DNA of 32,192 nucleotides from Candidatus Omnitrophota bacterium (GTDB lineage: Bacteria > Hinthialibacterota > Hinthialibacteria > Hinthialibacterales > JAKPRU01): assembly GCA_029568995.1 (NCBI GenBank), contig JAKPYU010000129.1:1-32192 (forward strand), written 5' to 3'. Below the pieces are notes generated by a model. It did no database searches. It was not told the DNA's origin and saw nothing but the letters and a program-made list of their open reading frames with translations. Shown here one piece after another: positions 1-7,753 of this stretch. Position 1 is the first letter of the stretch. Each line of letters opens with the position of its first letter. The translations under genes and the position numbers were made by a program.

Positions 1-647
1 CCGAATTTCCGCTGCCAGTCGAAATAATAGGTGTCTCCCTTGTCTTCTTTCAGGCCGACAAACGAGGGGATCACCGACAGTTTCCCCAAGAGAGAATCAG
101 TGACGGGGCCGGTTCCCTGAAGGACCAAACCGAGTTTTGTGCTGTCGGCGATTGTTTGGACATGCTGCACAAATCCGTCTTCCTCGCCACGTGGAAGGCG
201 GATTTGAATCCCATCGGCCCCGATTTCCTCACAAAACCGGGCATATTCCACCGCCCGCTTGGTCCACCATTCACTTGTGCAACCGATGGCAATCCCTTTG
301 CCGCCTACAGTTTCGACCAGCACACAGGTCAGTTGCTTGATTTCATCGTAACTCAGACAATGGAACTGGCTGTCGCCGGAAGTTAATTCATACGCGACGA
401 TCCCATGGTCCAGGCCGAGTCGGATCATATTCCGAACCCCGTCATAATCGACCTCGGAGTCCTTGGTGAACGGTGTCGGAATCGCCATGATCGGCCCGCG
501 CAGCCGCTTTTTCAGTTCGGCAGGAGACAGCGGATTGCCTGAAGACCCGGCTGCCTGCAACTCCGCTGTACCGAGGACAGGTAAGGCCGCTCCAACGGCG
601 GCAATGCCCAGAAAATCCCTGCGTGTATAACCTGAAGATTCCGTCAT
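1..647 (-). CDS. Tat-exported DHDPS/N-acetylneuraminate lyase-family protein (3' end outside window)
   Basis: Read from ATG at 647 (AAGGAAG about 8 bases upstream), the frame stays open to the window edge, giving 215 residues without the C-terminus. Residues 8-22 form a twin-arginine signal (TRRDFLG followed by a hydrophobic stretch). From about residue 50 the protein follows the class I aldolase DHDPS fold: GPIMAIPTPF, TSGDS where DapA has TTGES, and VGLKEDKGD, which carries the Schiff-base lysine. The position of the catalytic tyrosine (lYN in DapA) reads LQG, so that tyrosine appears to be glutamine. The family makes or breaks C-C bonds of 2-keto acids (DapA, NanA, KDG aldolase). With the tyrosine lost and Tat export, the substrate and even the activity are uncertain. 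It is the last visible gene of a minus-strand operon, 44 bp after the small Cys-rich gene. Confidence 0.85.
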   Translation of the reverse strand, partial: MTESSGYTRRDFLGIAAVGAALPVLGTAELQAAGSSGNPLSPAELKKRLRGPIMAIPTPFTKDSEVDYDGVRNMIRLGLDHGIVAYELTSGDSQFHCLSYDEIKQLTCVLVETVGGKGIAIGCTSEWWTKRAVEYARFCEEIGADGIQIRLPRGEEDGFVQHVQTIADSTKLGLVLQGTGPVTDSLLGKLSVIPSFVGLKEDKGDTYYFDWQRKF

Positions 648-691
648 GGTTCCGACTTCCTTTCGTTTTCCAGGCGCTCTGATTGTCTTGC

Positions 692-1117
692 CTATCCCGC
701 ACGCCAGAATCGCTGGACGCACCGGCCCCGATCCTGGTCATACTCCACGGAACACTCATACCCGGAAGCATGGCAGATTCCTTCATTTGTCATGCGCGTA
801 TGTTCGCAGAAACTGGGGCAAATCGTATAGCCGTGCTCCTTGATGTGGTGGACAGCCGGGCATTTGAGGACTTCGAGGACCAGCGCGTTATCTTCCATTC
901 GTAGAGTGATTTCGCCTTCTTCCAGTGAGAAGATATTCTCCCAATGTTCCCTGAGAGCGTCCAATCCACGCTTTTTGATTTCCTCCACAAGGGGCGCGTA
1001 GACCGTTCCGGCCAAGCCTGTGAGAAATTCCCGTGTGCCTTCCGCACCATAGTTCTTTTCCAGAAACTCCAGGCCGAAGCTCAGTGCTCCGTGGAAATCC
1101 TTGTGGACATTGGGCAT
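692..1117 (-). CDS. Cys-rich small protein resembling L-2-amino-thiazoline-4-carboxylate hydrolase family
   Basis: The 141-residue reading begins at MPNVHKDF because AAGGAGA lies 5 bases before that ATG. An earlier in-frame ATG at 1171 overlaps the upstream stop by one base and would add 18 residues, so coupling from there cannot be excluded. The N-terminal half is helical. The C-terminal half has six cysteines (about C86, C100, C104, C115, C122, C133) in a pattern CPAVHHIK...CPSFCEHT...GICHASGYEC. This resembles the L-ATC hydrolase-like family, where such cysteines have been linked to small-molecule or metal binding; I recognise it only by motif, so the activity is not established. It sits between the aminotransferase and the DHDPS-family gene, so it probably serves the same pathway, perhaps turnover of an amino or sulfur-containing acid. 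Confidence 0.7.
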   Translation of the reverse strand: MPNVHKDFHGALSFGLEFLEKNYGAEGTREFLTGLAGTVYAPLVEEIKKRGLDALREHWENIFSLEEGEITLRMEDNALVLEVLKCPAVHHIKEHGYTICPSFCEHTRMTNEGICHASGYECSVEYDQDRGRCVQRFWRAG

Positions 1118-1170
1118 GGCGTTCTCCTTGTGGACAGAGCGGACGTTGAGGACAGCCTGCATGATTTCCA

Positions 1171-2478
1171 TTATTGCACGGGGCGGAAAACCTCCTGCAT
1201 GGGGACGCCCTGCAGGCGTTCTCTCAACGTCCCGGTGTCGAGCGCCTCTTTCAGCACCTCGAAGGCTTCATCATATACCGCCAGAGTCCGTTGTATATCT
1301 TCCTCGGAATGAGCATAGGTCATGTTGTGGTATCCGTTGCAGAGAATCCCGCGCCGGACCACTTCCTGGTGGAAAAGACTCTTGAGAATGAGATTCTCCT
1401 CCGGGCGGGGTGCATGGAACAGGAACATGCTTCGCGCGTCGAATCCGACAATTTCGATGTACCGCTCCAGGCCATGCCGCCGAATCCGCTCGCGAGTTCC
1501 CCGGAGCAGTTTGCCGCCGACTTCCGCAAGATGTTCGATCACTGGCTCAGACTGGTAGATGTCGATCACGGCCTTACAAGCGGCAAGGGACAGGATCTCT
1601 CCGCCGAATGTGCTCGAATAAAAAATATCGTCGCAGGATTTCATGACAGCGGCGCGTCCCATCACCGCAGACAGCGGCATTCCGTTGGCCATGCCTTTGC
1701 CGAAGGTCGCCAGGTCCGGCACGACGTTGAATTTCTCTTGCGCACCGCCGAGAGCGATCCGGAATCCCATGATGACTTCATCGAATATCAGTAATGCCCC
1801 GTGTTCATAGGTTAACTTGCGGCATCGCTCCAGGAATCCATGATTCGGCGGTCCGAGTACACTCGGCTCCAGCATGACAGCGGCCACTTTGCCGGGATTC
1901 CGCTCAAGAATGGATTGCAGGGAGTCGGCATTGTTGTATGGAAACGGAAGAATGTAGTCCAGAAGGACCTTTGGGATGCCACGGTTTCGCAACGGTTTTG
2001 TGACCGCATACCAATCATGCCAGCCATGGTATCCGCTCTGCACAATGAGATCCCGGCCCGTAAAGGCTCTTGCAATGCGCACGGCGGCGGAGGTCGCCTC
2101 GGAGCCGGTCTTGGTGAATCGGACCATCTCGGCACAGGGTATGCAGGCCACCAGTTTCTCCGCGACTTCCACCTCCAAAGGGTGCGGAAGGGACAGTAAC
2201 GCGCCATCCTCCAGTTGACGCCGGATCGCCTCGTTCACCTTCGGGTGATTGTATCCCAGCGTGATCGGGCCAAGCGCGCCCATATAGTCGATATAGGAGT
2301 TTCCGTCAACATCCTCCACTCGGCATCCGGTTCCGCGCACCGCATAGTGCGGTGAAACGCCCTTCACGAATTGGGTTGGGCCTTTGCTGAAACACTGTGT
2401 CTGGCACGGGATCACCGCTTCTGCACGTTTCAGGAGTTGCTGCGATTGACTCAATCGAAGGGACTTTGCCTGCTGCAT
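1171..2478 (-). CDS. Class III PLP-dependent aminotransferase (glutamate-1-semialdehyde aminomutase-like)
   Basis: 435 residues from ATG at 2478, chosen because GGAGG (2487-2491) lies 8 bases upstream. A TTG at 2493 would place the start on top of that site. Class III features are clear: GSEAT at about 125-129 and YHGWHD at 150-155 for cofactor phosphate and ring contacts, LLIFDEV with the ring-nitrogen aspartate near 233, and DLATFGKGMANG with the Schiff-base lysine near 261. The GSA-aminomutase/ornithine aminotransferase branch (HemL-like) is the closest match. It is unlikely to be HemL itself, because it heads an operon with a DHDPS-family protein and no other heme genes are nearby. Related enzymes transaminate amino sugars, diamines or keto-acid sugars. 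The gene is expected to be cytoplasmic. Its stop is followed by the small Cys-rich gene. Confidence 0.88.
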   Translation of the reverse strand: MQQAKSLRLSQSQQLLKRAEAVIPCQTQCFSKGPTQFVKGVSPHYAVRGTGCRVEDVDGNSYIDYMGALGPITLGYNHPKVNEAIRRQLEDGALLSLPHPLEVEVAEKLVACIPCAEMVRFTKTGSEATSAAVRIARAFTGRDLIVQSGYHGWHDWYAVTKPLRNRGIPKVLLDYILPFPYNNADSLQSILERNPGKVAAVMLEPSVLGPPNHGFLERCRKLTYEHGALLIFDEVIMGFRIALGGAQEKFNVVPDLATFGKGMANGMPLSAVMGRAAVMKSCDDIFYSSTFGGEILSLAACKAVIDIYQSEPVIEHLAEVGGKLLRGTRERIRRHGLERYIEIVGFDARSMFLFHAPRPEENLILKSLFHQEVVRRGILCNGYHNMTYAHSEEDIQRTLAVYDEAFEVLKEALDTGTLRERLQGVPMQEVFRPVQ

Positions 2479-2581
2479 AAAGCATTCCTCCAAAGCACTT
2501 TCTGCGAGACGGGTGTTCCGAACCGGAAGATATGCCCATGACGGCCAGTCCGGTCATGTATTCGTCCCCGGAAATGCAGAA

Positions 2582-2621
2582 ATTCATGGATTATATAATA
2601 CATGAATCTCCTGTACATGTA
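2582..2621. promoter_or_regulatory. Paired palindromes, probable operator in the divergent control region
   Basis: ATTCATG (2582-2588) and CATGAAT (2601-2607) form a perfect 7-bp inverted repeat around an AT-only-rich centre. A second palindrome, TACATGTA, lies at 2614-2621. Both share a CATG core and coincide with the candidate promoter of the aminotransferase operon. This pattern fits a dimeric transcription factor, but which one cannot be told from the sequence. The rest of the 2479-2971 interval holds a candidate forward promoter and a long leader, and no convincing gene. Confidence 0.4.
2590..2617 (-). promoter_or_regulatory. Candidate sigma-70 promoter of the aminotransferase operon
   Basis: On the minus strand TGTACA (2612-2617) and a perfect TATAAT (2590-2595) are separated by 16 bases. 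Initiation near 2583 would give a leader of about 105 nt to the ATG at 2478. The -35 element overlaps the TACATGTA palindrome and the -10 lies inside the larger inverted repeat, so a regulator bound there would block the promoter. Confidence 0.45.
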
Positions 2622-2748
2622 TGGTATTTGAATACTATGGAGCCAAGTGGGCATCATGTCAAGGCATATTTCCCATATCGCAATCCTCGCTTGGGGTGTT
2701 CTGCAAAAGAAAAGACGAATAGATGCATGAAAAATGGTCGTGTGCCTC

Positions 2749-2777
2749 TTGACAACCTGCGAAGTGAGTATTACAAG
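2749..2777 (+). promoter_or_regulatory. Candidate promoter of prepilin 1
   Basis: A perfect -35 TTGACA (2749-2754) is followed after 17 bases by TACAAG (2772-2777; 4 of 6 matches to TATAAT). Start near 2784 would leave a leader of about 190 nt before the prepilin ATG at 2972, unusually long for a structural pilin gene. I looked in the leader for a cyclic-di-GMP riboswitch and did not find one. Confidence 0.4.
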
Positions 2778-2971
2778 TATTAACATCAATTTATGTGATA
2801 AGAGCATGTACTTTTGAGAATTGGCCGAATACGCCAAAAGACTTGAACGATAGGCGGCTCGCGGGGTTGCCCTTCTGTGGCAGGATGTGTGTGCAAGAAT
2901 TCCGTGGAGAGGATCGCATTTTGCCGTGCAGGTGCGGCATTCCGATAGATCGGAATAAGGATGAGGAAAAA

Positions 2972-3553
2972 ATGAGACGTTTCAAAGGCTTCACATTGAT
3001 CGAACTTCTGATCGTCGTTGCAATCATCGGAATTCTGGCGGCCATCGCGGTCCCAAACTTCCTGAATGCCCAACGCAAGGCGAAGATCTCCCGTGTGTAT
3101 GCCGAGCTGAAAAACCTGGGAACCGCCGGTGAAATGTATCGCCTGGATAACCGGGTGATGTTTCCCGACCGGGGTTCGATCAACATGTGCGGTCTCCTCA
3201 GCGGAGCGGTACCGGGCCATGTCTGGTTTTATGTGACGACTCCTATCGCCTATTTTTCAGGTGCAACCGAAGACGTATTCTGCAAGCACGATCTCTGCTC
3301 CGACTGGTGGTACATCTATAACGCCGAGGCTCAATGCAGGGGTGGCGAATGGCAGCACAATTCCAGCTGTTCGGAGTTTCCTTTTCATGTTGTCAAGCGG
3401 GATGGCTTTTGCATCAGCAGTTCCGGGCCGGATGGAGTTTATAGCGACTTTGCATCTCGCGGGATTCATTTTGATATCTCGAACGGACTCGCCAGCCCTG
3501 GTGATATTCTCTGGATCTCGGATCGGGGCTTTGCGACTCAGGCCGACCGGTAA
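2972..3553 (+). CDS. GspG-like prepilin 1 (type II secretion/type IV pilin-like)
   Basis: 193 residues from ATG at 2972 (GAGG 6 bases upstream). The open frame extends upstream to 2795, but that extension is not pilin-like. A short basic leader MRRFKG is followed by FTLIELL, the class III prepilin cleavage/methylation site: PilD cuts after G6, and E11 is the +5 glutamate. The hydrophobic helix runs through about residue 30 and ends VPNFLNAQRKAK. Downstream come VTTPIAY (88-94), SSGPDG (150-155) and DISNGLASPGDI (168-179), a set shared with the three other prepilins in the window and reminiscent of GspG. Six cysteines (73, 104, 109, 122, 133, 147) suggest disulfides outside the cytoplasm. It stands alone, facing the SSS transporter, with no assembly genes nearby. 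Confidence 0.85.
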   Translation: MRRFKGFTLIELLIVVAIIGILAAIAVPNFLNAQRKAKISRVYAELKNLGTAGEMYRLDNRVMFPDRGSINMCGLLSGAVPGHVWFYVTTPIAYFSGATEDVFCKHDLCSDWWYIYNAEAQCRGGEWQHNSSCSEFPFHVVKRDGFCISSSGPDGVYSDFASRGIHFDISNGLASPGDILWISDRGFATQADR

Positions 3554-3589
3554 GAGCCTGTCTTAGAACTCTCGAATATGCACACATCC

Positions 3590-3657
3590 CTCTCCCCTGC
3601 CACGACCTGCGGCCCCGGCTTCCTCTGGGAGAGGATTGGGGGGAGGATCCTCCAGAC
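3590..3657. repeat. Intergenic CT/GA-rich repeat between convergent genes
   Basis: The 114-bp gap between prepilin 1 and the symporter holds ctctcccc followed by gggagaggattggggggagg and the palindrome GGAGGATCCTCC (3642-3653). The core is the reverse complement of cctccccccaatcctctccc at about 10619-10638, so it belongs to the same dispersed family. It could also act as a two-way transcription barrier, which is unproven. Confidence 0.55.
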
Positions 3658-3667
3658 GACATCGTTA

Positions 3668-5161
3668 CTACAAAGTCCCCTCAGCACGGCCTGCCTCGGC
3701 ATATCCCGGCAAAGTGAGTCGGCGCTGTTCGGAGCTGGGCGGTGCGGTCACAAGGCTGACCAGGATACCGACGATCATGGTCACCGCGCCTCCCGTCACT
3801 CCCCACCAGAGCCACGAGATCTCTGTGTAGCTCGCCAATCCCCAAGTGGTCGCTGTGCCGATCAGAGCACCGGTCAACGCCCCCGTCGCGTTGCTTCGCG
3901 GAATCAGCACCCCCAGGAGGAACAACCCGCCGAGCGGGCCGCTGAACAAACTCCAGATCTTACCCATAATCTCCAGGAATGTACCCAGTCGCTGAACATA
4001 AAGCCCTGCCAGCGTCGCCACAATTCCCCAGAACACCATAACACTCCGCGCCATCAGCAGTTCCCTTACCCGCGACGTCGGACGCAGGAAGTCAACCATC
4101 GTCGAGGTGGCCACGGATTGAATCCCGCCGCTGATCGTGGACATGGTCGCAGCCAGAATGCCCGCAATCACCAGACCGGACAATCCCGCCGGAAGACCGT
4201 GCGCGATGAAATGCGGCATGACTCGCTTCGGCTCCGTGAGGGTCGCCGCCAGATCGGGATGCGTTCCATAATATGCTGCAAGACCGACCCCGATGTAGGC
4301 CAGCAGCAGCACCACCGGAACCACCAGAATTCCATTGAACAACACCGACTTGATCGATTCCTTCAGGGACCGTGCGGCGAAATACCGCTGCGCGATGATT
4401 TGATCCGCGCCGTATTCCGTGGTGTAGCGAAACATCTGTCCGAAGAACAGCGCCGCCACGGTCACTTCAATCGTCGGATCCAGGGAGAAATCGAACATCC
4501 GCGTGTGCTGTCCCGAAGCGGCGATACTCCACATTTCGCCGACTCCGCCGTCAAACGACACACTCAGCAGAATTGCCATTCCGATGGCTCCCCCAACCAA
4601 CACGAAGAATTGCAGGAAATCCGTCCAGATCACGGCTTTCATGCCGCCAAGCACGGTGTAGAACGTCGTCGCCACGCCCATCCCGACAATGCAACACCAA
4701 GCCGGGATTCCGGTGATCTCCGCCACCGCCACGGATGGCGTGTAAATCGCCGTGGCGAGCCACCCCGCACGAGTCAGAACAAACATCGTCGAGGCGAACA
4801 TCCGCAATTTGTTGTTGTAGCGCATTCCGAGATATTCATATACCGTGAATATCTGAAGACGGTAAAACAACGGCACGAACACAATCCCGACCAGAATCAT
4901 CCCCAACGGCATCAGGGTGATTCCCAGGGGATATTGCAGGTCTTTCTCAAAGACCCAGGCCGGAACGCCCATGTAACTGATCGCCGAAAGGTCCGTGGCA
5001 AGGATCGAGATGGCTGCCGGGAGATAGGCAATCGAGCGACCGGCAAGAAAATAATCGGAGGTCGATCGCTGGCCACGGGCAAACCAGCTTCCAATGCACA
5101 TCGTGAGAACCAGGTACAATGCCATTACGGCATAATCCATGGGGGTAAATACACCGGCCAT
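3668..5161 (-). CDS. SSS-family sodium:solute symporter
   Basis: 497 residues from ATG at 5161, with GGAGG 6 bases upstream. The protein is almost entirely hydrophobic, with about 13 predicted membrane helices. It carries SSS signatures: the N-terminal stretch RSTSDYFLAGRSI followed by the broken first core helix ATDLSAISYMGVP; GGMKAVIWTDFLQF in the middle; YGADQIIAQRYFAARS; and MSTISGGIQSVATSTMVDF near residue 350, where sodium-site serines and threonines lie in characterised members. The family couples sodium entry to uptake of sugars, amino acids, sialic acid or other organic acids. Two secreted BNR proteins lie just upstream in the opposite orientation, which favours a sugar or sugar-acid substrate, but the sequence does not decide it. 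Confidence 0.93.
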   Translation of the reverse strand: MAGVFTPMDYAVMALYLVLTMCIGSWFARGQRSTSDYFLAGRSIAYLPAAISILATDLSAISYMGVPAWVFEKDLQYPLGITLMPLGMILVGIVFVPLFYRLQIFTVYEYLGMRYNNKLRMFASTMFVLTRAGWLATAIYTPSVAVAEITGIPAWCCIVGMGVATTFYTVLGGMKAVIWTDFLQFFVLVGGAIGMAILLSVSFDGGVGEMWSIAASGQHTRMFDFSLDPTIEVTVAALFFGQMFRYTTEYGADQIIAQRYFAARSLKESIKSVLFNGILVVPVVLLLAYIGVGLAAYYGTHPDLAATLTEPKRVMPHFIAHGLPAGLSGLVIAGILAATMSTISGGIQSVATSTMVDFLRPTSRVRELLMARSVMVFWGIVATLAGLYVQRLGTFLEIMGKIWSLFSGPLGGLFLLGVLIPRSNATGALTGALIGTATTWGLASYTEISWLWWGVTGGAVTMIVGILVSLVTAPPSSEQRRLTLPGYAEAGRAEGTL

Positions 5162-5204
5162 CCTTGCCTCCGTTCAAATGATCCATGTCGTAATCCAACT
5201 CGGC

Positions 5205-5233
5205 TTTATAGCATAAATTCCTCATCAGCCCAA
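5205..5233 (-). promoter_or_regulatory. Weak candidate promoter of the SSS symporter
   Basis: On the minus strand TTGGGC (5228-5233) and TATAAA (5205-5210) are 17 bases apart, giving a leader of about 37 nt before the symporter ATG. The -10 is good (5 of 6); the -35 matches only TTG. Confidence 0.3.
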
Positions 5234-5315
5234 GAGGTAGTAGAATAAAATGAAATAGATTTCACAAGAATCGTAAAAGAGCGGGCAATATAGTTAGTCT
5301 ATTGGAGAATCGACA

Positions 5316-6425
5316 ATGCACAGATGGCGGTTAGTTTTTCTATTGTGTTGTATTTCCGGTGTTGTTTTTGCGGACGATCCATTGTTTGAAGTTTCGACCC
5401 TGATCGATCAACCGCAGCCGGACCGATGGCAAGCCTACCCGTGTATCGCAAAATTGTCGGATCATCGGATGCTATGCGTCTGGTCGGATGCGGGGGATCG
5501 GATTCTGGCGTCGTTTTCGAAGGATTCCGGCCTGGAATGGAGCAATCCCATTGTGCTGATGGATCATCCGTCCGAAGCGAATTACGACCCGAATATCACG
5601 GTATCCGGTCATCGAGTAATCGTGATGTCTACAACCCGTCTTCCCGACAAGATCGAGAATACATCTACCTGGTGTGTCGTCAGTAACAACGATGGAATGA
5701 ACTGGGAAGATCCGTATGAAATCAAGATGCCACACCGTTACACCAGCGGCAAAGTCCAGCCCGGCTTACGCTTGACTACCGGAAGACTCCTGTGGCCCTA
5801 CTCTTATGACATTATCCTGGAAGCAGGAGACCGAAAGGCGATTGAGCGCGGCGAAATGGACAGCCGCGCGGGTGTCATGATCTCCGATGATGACGGAGTT
5901 ACCTGGCGACCGGGCGGGGATATCCACATCGAAGAATCGCGTATTCACAGTGCGGGAAAAGTCTGCGGTGCCGATGAACCTTCTCTGGTTGAATTCGCCG
6001 ATGGCTCGGTGTATGCCCTGCTGCGCACGGGCACGGACCGGATCTGGGAGATGGGCAGCAAAGACGGGGGAGAAACTTGGGATTCCATTCAGCCCAGTCC
6101 TCTGACCGGGCACAACGCGCCGGTGGCCTTGTGCAGGCTTCAGAACCCGTCCGACGCGTATGTTTGCGTATGGGACGATTCTCCCAAGGACCGGTGGCCC
6201 CTGGTGGCGGCAGTTTCCACGGATGAATGCAGGACCTGGTCGCAGCCGAAAACGCTTGCCTGTGTGCCGGGATATCCGTCATACTCGCCGAATGTCACGC
6301 AGGCCGCCGATGGAACCATCCTTGCTGTTTGGCAACAACATCACCCGGAGAAACGTATCCGAATCATGCTGGCCCGATTCAACCTCAAATGGCTACTCGA
6401 TTCGAGTAATCCCAAATCCGAATAG
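5316..6425 (+). CDS. Secreted BNR-repeat (sialidase-superfamily) protein, copy 1
   Basis: 369 residues from ATG at 5316 (GGAG 9 bases upstream). Residues 1-19 are a Sec signal peptide ending VVFA|D. The rest shows a six-bladed propeller pattern with Asp-box motifs (S-x-D-x-G-x-x-W): SKDSGLEW 68-75, SNNDGMNW 123-130, SDDDGVTW 190-197, SKDGGETW 248-255 and a degenerate STDECRTW near 300. ADEPSLVEFADG and the GTDRIWE region are typical of the exo-alpha-sialidase-like superfamily. I do not see the FRIP arginine motif of true sialidases, so hydrolysis of sialic acid is unproven; many such proteins act on, or only bind, other glycans. It is followed after 11 bp by a paralogue, and the two are probably co-transcribed. 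Confidence 0.87.
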   Translation: MHRWRLVFLLCCISGVVFADDPLFEVSTLIDQPQPDRWQAYPCIAKLSDHRMLCVWSDAGDRILASFSKDSGLEWSNPIVLMDHPSEANYDPNITVSGHRVIVMSTTRLPDKIENTSTWCVVSNNDGMNWEDPYEIKMPHRYTSGKVQPGLRLTTGRLLWPYSYDIILEAGDRKAIERGEMDSRAGVMISDDDGVTWRPGGDIHIEESRIHSAGKVCGADEPSLVEFADGSVYALLRTGTDRIWEMGSKDGGETWDSIQPSPLTGHNAPVALCRLQNPSDAYVCVWDDSPKDRWPLVAAVSTDECRTWSQPKTLACVPGYPSYSPNVTQAADGTILAVWQQHHPEKRIRIMLARFNLKWLLDSSNPKSE

Positions 6426-6436
6426 GAGAAACTGCA

Positions 6437-7531
6437 ATGAACCGAACGATTCTTTTACTGGTGCTGCTTTCGATTCCGTGTATTTCAATGGATGCCGAGC
6501 CGCTATTCGAAATTCAGACAGCGGTTGCATCAAAAGGCCCCTCGCATTGGTGCGCGTATGCCTGCGCCGCACGACTGAACGACGGGCGGATTCTGTGCGT
6601 CTACTCGGATTGTGGCGACCGTATCGCGGGCATATTCTCCGATGACGGCATTTTCTGGAGTGAACCGGTTTCGTTGATCGACAGCCCGGTAGAGGCAGAC
6701 TACGATCCGAATATCGTTGTTGTCGGAGACCGGGTCTTTGTGCTGTCCACAACACGAATGTCGGATGAGATCATCCGAACAACTACCTGGTGCGCACGAA
6801 GCGAGGATAACGGAAAAACATGGAGCAAACCGTATGTGGTAGTCATCCCGCACACCTACACAAGCGGGAAAGTACAGCCGGGGATTCAGTTGAAATCCGG
6901 GAGGCTGCTGTTCCCGTATTCATGGGACCTGGTACTGGAGGAAGGTTCCAAGACCGTTCGTGGGGAGGGTGAGATGGACAGCCAGGCCGGGGTAATGATA
7001 TCCGACGATCAGGGAGACACATGGCGGCTGGGTGGCGATGTGCATGTGGAAGTGAAGGCAGATGACAAGAAATCCGGCGGTGCAATTTTCGGTGCGGATG
7101 AACCGGCACTGATGGAGCTCTCGGATGGGAGCATTTACATGATTATGCGCACGGGCACAGATCGTATGTGGGAGACATGGAGTCGGGACGGCGGAGAGAC
7201 CTGGGACCCGCCGCGTCCCAGTTCGCTGGTGGCGCACAACACGCCTGCAACGCTCTGCAAGCTGGAAAGGGAAAATGTCATTGTCTGTGTCTGGAATGAG
7301 TCCCCCACGAATCGTTGGCCGCTGGTTGCAGCCGTCTCAAAAGATGAGTGCCGAACCTGGTCGAAGCCGAAGATGCTCGCCTGTGTGCCGGGTCTGCAAT
7401 CGTCCTATCCCGGCTCGGCGGTCACCCGGGACGGCTTAATTCTGGCGTTCTGGCAACAGCAAAGACCGAACGAACGACGGGATATTATCATGGCGCGATT
7501 CAACCTGGAGTGGCTGCTTGCGCAAGATTAG
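6437..7531 (+). CDS. Secreted BNR-repeat (sialidase-superfamily) protein, copy 2
   Basis: 364 residues with a Sec signal peptide (residues 1-20, ending SMDA|E). AGGAGAAA overlaps the end of copy 1 and lies about 6 bases before the ATG. The protein aligns end to end with copy 1. The central block reads IPHTYTSGKVQPG here and MPHRYTSGKVQPG there, and the Asp boxes SEDNGKTW, SDDQGDTW, SRDGGETW and SKDECRTW fall at matching places. It is therefore a tandem duplicate that has diverged, mostly in surface loops; copy 2 has an extra lysine-rich loop (KADDKKSGG) near residue 210. FRIP is again absent. Export and pairing suggest the two copies act on related ligands. The gene runs convergently into the small membrane protein gene, 15 bp away. 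Confidence 0.87.
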   Translation: MNRTILLLVLLSIPCISMDAEPLFEIQTAVASKGPSHWCAYACAARLNDGRILCVYSDCGDRIAGIFSDDGIFWSEPVSLIDSPVEADYDPNIVVVGDRVFVLSTTRMSDEIIRTTTWCARSEDNGKTWSKPYVVVIPHTYTSGKVQPGIQLKSGRLLFPYSWDLVLEEGSKTVRGEGEMDSQAGVMISDDQGDTWRLGGDVHVEVKADDKKSGGAIFGADEPALMELSDGSIYMIMRTGTDRMWETWSRDGGETWDPPRPSSLVAHNTPATLCKLERENVIVCVWNESPTNRWPLVAAVSKDECRTWSKPKMLACVPGLQSSYPGSAVTRDGLILAFWQQQRPNERRDIIMARFNLEWLLAQD

Positions 7532-7546
7532 TCATCGGAACATCTG

Positions 7547-7753
7547 TCAGTTGAACGGCCACATTCGTTGGTTGTACAGAATGACGATACTCGCCGCGAA
7601 GGCGAGGAAGCTCGCCATGGTCAGGGACACTTTTACATAATCGCTGACCCATGAAAGAGGGAGGAGAATCGTCGAGAGAGCGAATCCCACGACACTGCCG
7701 ATGCCCAGGATAACACCCCATTTACGCAAGCGTGTATGGGAAAGATCTTTCAT
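7547..7753 (-). CDS. Small two-helix membrane protein
   Basis: 68 residues from ATG at 7753. The start overlaps the stop of the upstream GH-like gene as ATGA, and AAAGGA lies about 9 bases before it, so translation is probably coupled. The open frame continues upstream to 7957, but that part only shadows the larger gene in another frame. The peptide has a basic N-terminus (MKDLSHTRLRKWG) and two hydrophobic helices at about residues 13-32 and 39-59, ending IVILYNQRMWPFN. I do not recognise the family. The coupling suggests a membrane partner for, or accessory to, the secreted GH-like protein. Confidence 0.6.
   Translation of the reverse strand: MKDLSHTRLRKWGVILGIGSVVGFALSTILLPLSWVSDYVKVSLTMASFLAFAASIVILYNQRMWPFN

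Noticed and set aside
2784..2971. Possible cyclic-di-GMP (GEMM) riboswitch in the prepilin 1 leader
   Set aside because: A GGGGTTGCC-like 3' piece is present, but the partner GGCAAACC and the central AAAGCC-type motif are missing at the expected distances.
3578..5248. A 556-codon open frame on the plus strand opposite the SSS symporter
   Set aside because: Its translation is rich in R, H, Q and P with no domain, and it exactly shadows the well-supported symporter. Long antisense frames are expected at this base composition.
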